Made by a program: the position numbers and the translations under genes
Shown here: positions 1 to 6,427 of the stretch, piece after piece
How positions within the stretch are numbered: position 1 is the first letter of the stretch
How the letters are laid out: each line of letters starts with the position of its first letter
The notes under the pieces: model-generated
Database searches by the model: none
The model's input: the letters and a program-made list of their open reading frames with translations, nothing else
What the model was told of the DNA's origin: nothing
Source of the DNA: an uncultured Prevotella sp.
GTDB taxonomy: Bacteria; Bacteroidota; Bacteroidia; Bacteroidales; Bacteroidaceae
DNA: 21,307 nt
Reading direction: 5' to 3'
NCBI GenBank assembly: GCA_905234355.1
Contig: CAJOHP010000012.1
Span: 1 to 21,307 of the forward strand

Positions 1-818
1 GTGCCGTCCTCACCGATGCGGTATTTCTCGCCACGGGGCACCTGCGTCAGCGAGGCGGCGTGGTATCCGTAGGTCTCGTCGGCGGTGATGACGCGTGTCT
101 CGTAGGGTCCCCAGATGCTCTTCGAGCGCGAACAGAGGGTGCGGCCGTTGGGCCTGTAGTCGGTCGATATCAGGTAGTACATACCGTCAATCTTGTACAT
201 GTGGTGTCCCTCCCCCACTCCGTTTCCTTCGGGAATGATGACTCGCTCGGTGCCCTCCACGGGGCCGCTCATGTCGGGCTTCAGCTCGGTGCACTTCACG
301 TTGCCGTAGCCGTGTATGGCGTAGACCTTGCCGTCGTCGTCGAAGAGCACGCCCAGGTCGTAGATGTTGCCTTGCATGTTGTGGTGTGTCCACGGTCCGC
401 GTATATCCTTAGAGGTGTAGCACTGCAGCCCCTTGCCATTGACGTTGGAGAAGACGTAGAACTGTCCGTTGGCATAGCGTATGCAGGGTGCCCAGATGCC
501 CTGTCCGTAGATTTCCTGGTGGTTCTTGAGCGCGAAGCGGTCTTCAGTGAAGTCGAATCGGTCGAAGCAATAAGATATGTTCTCCCAGTTCACCAGGTCC
601 TTGGAGTGCAGGATGACGAGTCCCGGCACGGCGTGCATGGTGGTGCCGGCAAGGTAGTAGTCGTCGCCCACGCGCAGGATGTCTGGGTCGGAGAACTCGT
701 CGTAGAACAGGGGATTGGTGAAGGTGCCGTTGCCGTTGTCGGCCGTCCACGACTGTGCCATCGTCATGGGGCAGGCGGTGAGGCATGCCAGGGCCAGTGT
801 GATGAGTTGTTTCTTCAT
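1..818 (-). CDS. Secreted glycoside hydrolase family 43 (beta-xylosidase / alpha-L-arabinofuranosidase-like), C-terminus cut by window edge
   Basis: A five-bladed beta-propeller glycosidase that probably acts on arabinose- or xylose-containing plant polysaccharides in the periplasm or at the surface. 272 residues are visible and the reading frame is still open at base 1. The N-terminus MKKQLITLALAC is a Sec signal. Residues 13-16 (LTAC) also fit a lipobox, so it may be a lipoprotein; otherwise cleavage after TMA is plausible. GH43 landmarks are SDPD (general base Asp44), LHSKDLVNWE (70-79), GIWAPCIRY (107-115), NIYDLG (pKa-modulating Asp154) and GEGHHMYK (general acid Glu203). These assignments rest on the family pattern; the exact subfamily and substrate are not determined. 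It starts 29 bases after the DUF1232 stop with no promoter box seen between, so it is probably the last visible gene of the operon from 4245. Confidence 0.88.
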   Translation of the reverse strand, partial: MKKQLITLALACLTACPMTMAQSWTADNGNGTFTNPLFYDEFSDPDILRVGDDYYLAGTTMHAVPGLVILHSKDLVNWENISYCFDRFDFTEDRFALKNHQEIYGQGIWAPCIRYANGQFYVFSNVNGKGLQCYTSKDIRGPWTHHNMQGNIYDLGVLFDDDGKVYAIHGYGNVKCTELKPDMSGPVEGTERVIIPEGNGVGEGHHMYKIDGMYYLISTDYRPNGRTLCSRSKSIWGPYETRVITADETYGYHAASLTQVPRGEKYRIGEDG

Positions 819-847
819 TTTTTGCAGGATATGTTTTAGGGGTTGTT

Positions 848-1231
848 TCAGGAGAAGAGGTTGTCTATCTCGTCCATCTCGTCTTCATCGAACCACTGGC
901 AGAGCTTCTGCCTTGCCCGCTGCTTGACGTCGGGGTCGACGTCGGTCCACACCATCTTCAGTACGTAGAGCAGCACGGCGAGGTCGTCGGTGAGTCCGAC
1001 GATGGGAATGGCATCGGGCACCACGTCGAGCGGGCTGATCATGTAGCCGAGCGCACCGATGATGACGGCCTTGTCCTTGGTGCTGATTTTGTCGCTTTGC
1101 AGCGTGTAGAAGAGAATGAGCGCTGCATAGACCAACTTGGCGCCAGCCCTTTTGGCTATGCGCGATATTTTCTCGACAAACTCCGTCTGCGAAAACTTGT
1201 TGGCGTAACTCATAAAATCGGGTAATTCCAT
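848..1231 (-). CDS. DUF1232 (YkvA-like) small membrane protein
   Basis: A 127-residue protein of the DUF1232/YkvA family, whose biochemical role is unknown. The family signature YMISPLDVVPDAIPIVGLTDDLAVL is visible around residues 62-86, within two hydrophobic helices (about 33-47 and 75-92). The C-terminus is acidic (DEDEMDEID). There is no signal peptide. It begins four bases after the stop of the DUF1460 gene and is followed 29 bases later by the GH43 gene, so it is almost certainly co-transcribed. Nothing in its neighbours gives it a specific job; a membrane or envelope role is only an inference from hydrophobicity and context. Confidence 0.88.
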   Translation of the reverse strand: MELPDFMSYANKFSQTEFVEKISRIAKRAGAKLVYAALILFYTLQSDKISTKDKAVIIGALGYMISPLDVVPDAIPIVGLTDDLAVLLYVLKMVWTDVDPDVKQRARQKLCQWFDEDEMDEIDNLFS

Positions 1232-1235
1232 AAGC

Positions 1236-2111
1236 TTATCTGTTTTGTTGTTTTTTTATTCTCACTATTCTTATGCCCGTGTGTGACGGGTGTTTTTTCA
1301 GATATTGCGCGAGTGTCATGGGCTCCTCCACCACTTTCTTGTGTATGGACGAGGCGTTGAGCAGGTGCAGTCCGTCGTTGTGCCACACGGCAAAGCCCAC
1401 GTGTGCGATGTCGAGTCCCGGCTTGTTGCAGGTGATGGCAATGATGTCGCCGTCGTGTACGGCCTGTCGCATGGCCTGGCTGTTGTCCACGCGGTTCTTG
1501 GGTATGTATCTGTACTTCCGCCCGGTGAGCGCCTGCTCCTGCCGGGCTATGCGGGCCGTCATCTCCGGGTGCCGCTTTAGGGCGGGATAGGCCTGGGGGT
1601 GCCGGCTCATGTAGTCTATGCTGAGCTGCTGTGTGGCAGTGAATGGCGGCTTTTGTGTCTGCACCTCGGCTACGAGTCCGCGCTGCGTGTTGTCGGCTAT
1701 CCAGTCGGAGAAATAGTGCAGTCGTGAGGCGTATCCGTCGATGGTGCCTCCACGGTAGCGCAGGGTCTGCAGCATGTGGCAATAGTCGGCAAAGGTGTCA
1801 AGCGACTGCCGGGCGCACAGCGTGAGGGCCGTGGCGGTCTCGACGAGTGTGGTGCAGTCCAGCTGTCGGGTGTTGACGATGAGCTGCTCGCGGTCGGGAA
1901 AACGTTCGAGGGTCTGTCCCACGTATGGGCGTCCCTTCAGCTGGCGGGCGAAGTAGACGGGCAGGCAGGTGCCCTCCGGCTGCCTGGCGGCGCTTGCGAG
2001 CGCACTGACGACAAACAGACTGTCGGCCGGTGTGTAGCTCACCGGCTGTTGCGCCTGTGTGGTGCAGATGGTGGCGATAGCCATGAGCAGGCTGATGACG
2101 AGTGGTCTCAT
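1236..2111 (-). CDS. DUF1460 family secreted N-acetylmuramoyl-L-alanine amidase-like protein (NlpC/P60-type fold)
   Basis: A 291-residue exported protein probably acting on peptidoglycan or murein peptides. Residues 1-20 are a signal peptide ending TTQA before QQP. The likely catalytic set of this cysteine-peptidase-like family is visible: Cys86 in LDCTTLVE, His237 in DIAHVGF and Asn252 in LLNASS. The start chosen is ATG at 2111, giving a clean signal sequence; the frame continues upstream but only with Arg/His-rich shadow sequence. That ATG overlaps the DUF4421 stop as ATGA, which implies translational coupling. Known members of the family include amidases and uncharacterised proteins; the substrate here is not shown. 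Confidence 0.87.
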   Translation of the reverse strand: MRPLVISLLMAIATICTTQAQQPVSYTPADSLFVVSALASAARQPEGTCLPVYFARQLKGRPYVGQTLERFPDREQLIVNTRQLDCTTLVETATALTLCARQSLDTFADYCHMLQTLRYRGGTIDGYASRLHYFSDWIADNTQRGLVAEVQTQKPPFTATQQLSIDYMSRHPQAYPALKRHPEMTARIARQEQALTGRKYRYIPKNRVDNSQAMRQAVHDGDIIAITCNKPGLDIAHVGFAVWHNDGLHLLNASSIHKKVVEEPMTLAQYLKKHPSHTGIRIVRIKKQQNR

Positions 2112-3217
2112 TGCTTCTTGCGGTATTTCTTTTTCAGTCCGAAGTTGTAGCCGGCATAGAGGTTGATGGTGCCGAAGGTGTTGTTGGTGGAGAATTGCGA
2201 CTCGTGGTAGTTGTAGGTCCTGACGATGGCGCTCAGTCCGGCATACCACCTGGTGTTGTTGTAGACGAGTCCGAAGCGTCCTATGCCGTTGAAGTCGACA
2301 TTCTCAAAGCTGAATCCCTCCTGTAGCACGTCGGTCATGTCGCCCGAGCTCTTTTTGTATGCCAATGCTCCCTGCAGGCTGACGGCCATGAGCCAGTTGT
2401 GAGCGAAGACCCAGTTGTAGGCATATCCTGCCGAGACGCTGATGTCGTGGTAGCTCACCGATCGGAACATCAGTCCGCTGTCTGCGGGCACTTCCAGCTC
2501 CGGATACTCTTTTGCAAGCGTGGCCTGCAGCCGGGTGTAGTCGAAGTCGAGGGAGTTTTGCGTGTAGCCTATGCCCATGAGCCACGAGCCGCAGCTTACC
2601 TTCTGCACCGTGCTCTGTGCGAAGGCGGCGGGGTGGGAGAAGCGTCCGTGGTTGAAGACATAGTAGACGTTGGCCCCTGTGATGCCGGCCTTTACGCCGG
2701 CGAAGGGCAGTCCTTTGAGCCGGCTGTCGTCGCGTCCGTCGGGGAAGCTGACGCCGCGCAGCTTGTAGTCGCTGCCTGTGCGGCGGTAGAAGACGTCGAT
2801 GCCTATCTGTGAGCTGTAGATGCTGAGGTCGATCTGCTGCTTGAGGTCTTTCAGGTTGAGGTTGCGCAGGTCGAAGGTATAGCCCAGGAAGACCCATTTC
2901 CATCCCACGTATGGTCCTATCTTGAAGTTGATGTCGGGTGAGAACGTGGCCGAGAGTGCGCCCGGTCCCCGTCCGCGCAGGGTGTAGTAGTCGAAGTCGT
3001 GTGTGGACTGCAGCATCACGGTGAAGATGTAGTGTTGCGGCTCAATGTATCGCTCGTCGAGTCGGTCGAAGCCTCTCACTAAGCGCCTGAACCATCCCAG
3101 CTTGCGCTGTGGGGCGGTTGTGCTGTCGCGGGCTGTGGTGTCGGCCTGGGCGTCAAGGGGGCATGCCCTGATGGTCTGTGCCATGGTGATGACGGCTATG
3201 AGCATGAGTCTCTTCAT
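2108..3217 (-). CDS. DUF4421 family protein, probable outer-membrane beta-barrel
   Basis: A 369-residue protein of the Bacteroidetes family DUF4421, function unknown. It has an N-terminal signal (MKRLMLIAVITMAQ...), then a linker and the family core: YIEPQHYIFTVMLQ (57-70), TFSPDINFKIGPYVGWKWVFLGYTFDL (91-117) and many alternating aromatic/hydrophobic stretches typical of barrel strands. It ends with repeated Tyr/Asn-rich strands (INLYAGYNFGLKKKYRKKQ). It lies 10 bases after the oxidoreductase stop and its TGA overlaps the ATG of the DUF1460 gene. The stop-start overlap suggests that the barrel and the amidase-like enzyme are made in linked amounts, perhaps for an envelope task. Confidence 0.85.
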   Translation of the reverse strand: MKRLMLIAVITMAQTIRACPLDAQADTTARDSTTAPQRKLGWFRRLVRGFDRLDERYIEPQHYIFTVMLQSTHDFDYYTLRGRGPGALSATFSPDINFKIGPYVGWKWVFLGYTFDLRNLNLKDLKQQIDLSIYSSQIGIDVFYRRTGSDYKLRGVSFPDGRDDSRLKGLPFAGVKAGITGANVYYVFNHGRFSHPAAFAQSTVQKVSCGSWLMGIGYTQNSLDFDYTRLQATLAKEYPELEVPADSGLMFRSVSYHDISVSAGYAYNWVFAHNWLMAVSLQGALAYKKSSGDMTDVLQEGFSFENVDFNGIGRFGLVYNNTRWYAGLSAIVRTYNYHESQFSTNNTFGTINLYAGYNFGLKKKYRKKQ

Positions 3218-3227
3218 CTGTTGTTTG

Positions 3228-4211
3228 TCAGAATTTGCCTAAGATGCGGTCAAGCACCCAGTTGACGGGTGTGGCCGAGACGCTGGTGCATGTGCAGACG
3301 GCGCGTCCCTGCAGGTGCTCTATGACCTGCTTGATGAGAGGAAACTGTACGTAAGGTGGGTTGGGCACCTCGATGGTCTGTGTGCCTTCGCTGGTCTGCA
3401 GCACGATGGGAGCATAGGAGAAGACGGAGAAGGCGATGGAGCCCTGGTTGCCTATGATGTCGATGCGGTCTTCGCGTGCCGACTCGTGTGCCACGAAGCA
3501 CCAGGAGCCAGAGCCGGGCAGACCGTTTTCAAACCGGAAGATGGCACTCACGGAGTCCTCGGCGGCATAGAGCTGTCCTCGGTTGGCGCAGATGCCGCGT
3601 GCCTCGAGTATCACGCCGAAGAACTCCTGCAGCAGGTCGAGCTGATGTGGGGCCAGGTCGTAGAAGTATCCCCCTCCGGCAATGTCGGGCTGCAGTCGCC
3701 ACGGCAGGTTGTCGGGGTGGGCATAGTCCAGGTCGCGCGGTGGCACGGCAAAGCGCACCTGCACATTGATGACGCGCCCGATGACTCCCGAGGCGAGCAG
3801 CTCCTTCACGCGCTGGAAGTAGGGCAGGTAGCGGCGGTAGTAGGCCACGAAGCATGGCACCCCCGTCTCTTCACTCACCCTGTTGACGCGCGCGCACTCG
3901 TCGTAGGTGGCAGCCAGCGGCTTCTCCACATACACGGGCTTGCCGGCCTTCATGGCCATGATGGCAAAGGTGGCGTGGCTCGATGGAGGCGTGGCTATGT
4001 AGACGGCATTGATGTCGGGATCGTCTATCAGCTTCTGCGCATCGGTGTACCACCGGGGCACGCCATGGCGCACGGCATAGGCACGTGCCTTCTGCTCCGA
4101 ACGGCTCATCACGGCCATCACCGACGAGCCCTCCACGGCGCTGAAGGCCGGGCCGCTCTTCTTCTCGGTCACTTCGCCACAGCCGATGAACCCCCATTTC
4201 AGTATCTTCAT
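3228..4211 (-). CDS. Gfo/Idh/MocA family NAD(P)-dependent oxidoreductase
   Basis: A 327-residue cytoplasmic dehydrogenase of the glucose-fructose oxidoreductase / inositol dehydrogenase family. The N-terminal Rossmann motif is GFIGCGEV (7-14), followed by the cofactor/substrate motif VEKPLA (95-100). The C-terminal substrate domain carries GGGYFYDLAPHQLD (179-192), containing the usual Asp185 and His189. The sugar or polyol substrate cannot be read from sequence. The start at ATG 4211 gives the canonical N-terminus MKILKWGFIG; upstream in-frame sequence belongs to the promoter region. It is the first gene of the five-gene minus-strand run, and its -7 box (4238-4245) lies 26 bases upstream. 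Confidence 0.92.
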   Translation of the reverse strand: MKILKWGFIGCGEVTEKKSGPAFSAVEGSSVMAVMSRSEQKARAYAVRHGVPRWYTDAQKLIDDPDINAVYIATPPSSHATFAIMAMKAGKPVYVEKPLAATYDECARVNRVSEETGVPCFVAYYRRYLPYFQRVKELLASGVIGRVINVQVRFAVPPRDLDYAHPDNLPWRLQPDIAGGGYFYDLAPHQLDLLQEFFGVILEARGICANRGQLYAAEDSVSAIFRFENGLPGSGSWCFVAHESAREDRIDIIGNQGSIAFSVFSYAPIVLQTSEGTQTIEVPNPPYVQFPLIKQVIEHLQGRAVCTCTSVSATPVNWVLDRILGKF

Positions 4212-4237
4212 TGCCTTGCTTTTGTTGGATTTTTGTG

Positions 4238-4245
4238 CAAAGATA
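4238..4245 (-). promoter_or_regulatory. -7 promoter box of the Gfo/Idh operon
   Basis: On the minus strand this reads TATCTTTG, an exact match to the Bacteroidetes -7 consensus TAnnTTTG. It sits 26 bases before the ATG at 4211. No TTTG occurs at the usual 19-21 base spacing upstream, so the -33 element is weak or non-canonical. Confidence 0.6.
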
Positions 4246-4319
4246 CAAAATTTGCTGCAGTTGAATACTCCTTTAACTCCCTTTAACTCGTTTGCGGCGC
4301 TCAACTACTTAAAAAATCG

Positions 4320-4327
4320 TAACTTTG
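4320..4327 (+). promoter_or_regulatory. -7 promoter box for the membrane protein-hisB-mscS operon
   Basis: TAACTTTG fits TAnnTTTG and lies 32 bases before the ATG at 4360. The nearest TTTG upstream (4291-4294) has a 25-base spacer, longer than the 20 bases at the best promoters in this window, so the -33 assignment is doubtful. It is divergent from the oxidoreductase promoter. Confidence 0.6.
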
Positions 4328-4359
4328 CACCGATTTTCAGAAACCATCATATTTTATTT

Positions 4360-5328
4360 ATGAATAGTACAACCGCTTTGACTCTTTTCCGCGTGCGTAG
4401 CAGCCAGTCAGCCATCCGTGCGGGCTACAGGCTCTATCTGGGCAGCTTCCGCAAGCTGCTGCGCCGCACCTGGCTCTTCGGTGTGCTCTACGCGCTGGCC
4501 GCAGGCCTGGTGATGAAGCTGTCGCTGGACATGCTGCCCCGTCAGATGGTGCTGCTCACGATGTATCGGCAGGGCAGCATCACGCCCGAGGCGCTGGCAC
4601 AGGCATGGACCTGGGGCGGACTGCTGCATGGTGTGGCCTCGGGCCTGCTGTGTGCCGTGCTCATCCTGTTCACCTCGTCAGCCTTCGCAGCCCTGAGTGA
4701 GCATCGGCAGACGGGGAGCATAGCAGCCCCGTCGCGCTGGTACGGCCTGCTGCACTGGCCCATGGCGCTCCGTGTGCTGCGGCTGACGCTGTGGATGCTG
4801 GCCCTTTCGGCCGTAGCCTCCCTGTGCTGCGGCCTGCTCATGGCCGTCGTGCTGATGGCGGCAAGCCCCAGCTTCGTGCTCTTGGCAGCCATGGCCACCG
4901 TGCTCGCTGCCATCGTCACGGCGCTGGCCCTGCCCCTGACCCATACGGCCTATGTCTATCTGCTCGAGCCAGACTGCCGTTTCCTGAGCATACTCCCGCA
5001 GACCTATGCCGACGGCCTGCGACACTGGGGCAGCCTCTTCCTCGTCACGCTGATGGTAGGCCTCGTGACCATGCTGCTCTCGGCTGTCGTCATGCTGCCC
5101 TACTACATACTCGCCATAGCACTTGTCACGGCGCAGACAGGCGTGCTGGGCGGCGACCCGCCGGGCATGCCCGACTACATGGGCTGGATGAGCACCATGG
5201 TCACCATGCTCTCGGCCTTTGTCATGGCCTACCTGTATATGTCGGCACTCTTCCCCTTCTACTATCTCTACGGCTCCTTCACCCAGGAGCAGACCGAGCG
5301 CACAGCAATAGCACACGACAGACAATGA
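4360..5328 (+). CDS. Six-helix integral membrane protein of unknown function
   Basis: A 322-residue protein I do not recognise. About six hydrophobic spans are visible near residues 36-54, 90-112, 141-167, 171-197, 225-255 and 275-303. They follow a basic N-terminal stretch (RAGYRLYLGSFRKLLRRTW), so the N-terminus is probably cytoplasmic. There are no catalytic motifs, nucleotide-binding motifs or soluble domain. The start at 4360 follows the -7 box at 4320-4327; an in-frame ATG at 4186 lies upstream of that box and is not used if the promoter call is right. The stop codon overlaps the hisB start as ATGA, so the two are translationally coupled. A transport or envelope role is possible but not shown. 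Confidence 0.8.
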   Translation: MNSTTALTLFRVRSSQSAIRAGYRLYLGSFRKLLRRTWLFGVLYALAAGLVMKLSLDMLPRQMVLLTMYRQGSITPEALAQAWTWGGLLHGVASGLLCAVLILFTSSAFAALSEHRQTGSIAAPSRWYGLLHWPMALRVLRLTLWMLALSAVASLCCGLLMAVVLMAASPSFVLLAAMATVLAAIVTALALPLTHTAYVYLLEPDCRFLSILPQTYADGLRHWGSLFLVTLMVGLVTMLLSAVVMLPYYILAIALVTAQTGVLGGDPPGMPDYMGWMSTMVTMLSAFVMAYLYMSALFPFYYLYGSFTQEQTERTAIAHDRQ

Positions 5329-6395
5329 AAAAAATACTGTTTATCGACCGCGACGGAACGCTGGTCGAAGAGCCTGCCGACGAGCAGGTGGACGCACTGG
5401 AGAAGATACGCTTCACGCGCGGTGTGATGCGCAACCTGTCGTTCTTGCGGCAGCACACCGATTTCCTGTTTGTGATGGTGTCCAACCAGGACGGCCTGGG
5501 CACCAGCTCCTTCCCCGAGTCGACGTTCTGGCCGGCCCACAACTTCATACTCCAGACCCTGGAGGGCGAGGGCATCACGTTCGACGAGATACTCGTCGAT
5601 CGCCACTTCCCGTCCGACCATGCCCCCACTCGCAAGCCGCAGACCGGCCTGGTGGAGAAATACATGACGGGCGACGGCTACGACATAGCCCACAGCTACG
5701 TGATAGGCGACCGTGAGACCGATGCCGCGTTTGCGCGCAACATAGGCTGCCAGTCGCTCATCCTCGGGCGCGACGGCCTGACGTGGGACAAGATAGCCGA
5801 GCTGGTCTATGCCGGAGAGCGCACCGCCCTGGTGGAGCGCACGACGAAGGAGACCGACATCAGCGTGCGTCTCTCGCTCGACGGCAGCGGGCACTGCCAC
5901 ATCGACACCGGCCTGGGCTTCTTCGACCACATGCTCGAGCAGATAGGCAAGCACGGAGGCATAGACCTCGACATCGTCTGCCACGGCGACCTGCATGTGG
6001 ACGAGCACCACACCATCGAAGACACCGCCCTGGCCCTGGGCCAGGGCCTGCACGAGGCGCTGGGCAGCAAGCGGGGCATAGAGCGCTACGGCTACTCCCT
6101 GCCCATGGACGACTGCCAGGCCCACGTCTGTCTCGACTTCGGCGGGCGCCCATGGCTCGTGTGGCAGGCCGACTTCAGGAGGGAGCGCATAGGCGACATG
6201 CCCACAGAGATGTTCTTCCACTTCTTCAAGAGCCTGAGCGATGCGGCACACATGAACCTCTACATACATGCCGAGGGACAAAACGAGCACCACAAGATAG
6301 AGGGCATCTTCAAAGCCCTGGCACGCAGCCTGAAGATGGCCGTGCGACGCGACATCTTCCATTATGAGCTGCCCTCGACCAAGGGCATGCTCTGA
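5325..6395 (+). CDS. hisB: Bifunctional histidinol-phosphatase / imidazoleglycerol-phosphate dehydratase
   Basis: A 356-residue enzyme catalysing two histidine-biosynthesis steps, close to the roughly 355 residues of E. coli HisB. The N-terminal HAD phosphatase (1-165) has FIDRDGTLVEEP with nucleophile Asp8 and acid/base Asp10, then VSNQDGLGT (52-60), RKP (103-105) and the metal motif IGDRETD (127-133). The C-terminal dehydratase (166-356) has the two metal/substrate motifs HHTIEDTALALGQ (228-240) and EHHKIEGIFKALARSLKMA (321-339), and ends STKGML. Three of the four zinc ligands of the E. coli phosphatase loop are absent (see findings). The start at 5325 overlaps the preceding stop; no other his gene is in the window. 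Confidence 0.96.
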   Translation: MKKILFIDRDGTLVEEPADEQVDALEKIRFTRGVMRNLSFLRQHTDFLFVMVSNQDGLGTSSFPESTFWPAHNFILQTLEGEGITFDEILVDRHFPSDHAPTRKPQTGLVEKYMTGDGYDIAHSYVIGDRETDAAFARNIGCQSLILGRDGLTWDKIAELVYAGERTALVERTTKETDISVRLSLDGSGHCHIDTGLGFFDHMLEQIGKHGGIDLDIVCHGDLHVDEHHTIEDTALALGQGLHEALGSKRGIERYGYSLPMDDCQAHVCLDFGGRPWLVWQADFRRERIGDMPTEMFFHFFKSLSDAAHMNLYIHAEGQNEHHKIEGIFKALARSLKMAVRRDIFHYELPSTKGML

Positions 6396-6427
6396 ACGCT
6401 TTACCCCCCATTGCACCGACAACCCCC

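Noticed and set aside
4186..4359. Longer N-terminus for the six-helix membrane protein
   Set aside because: The upstream ATG precedes the -7 box and the added residues encode promoter sequence; the start at 4360 fits the promoter position.
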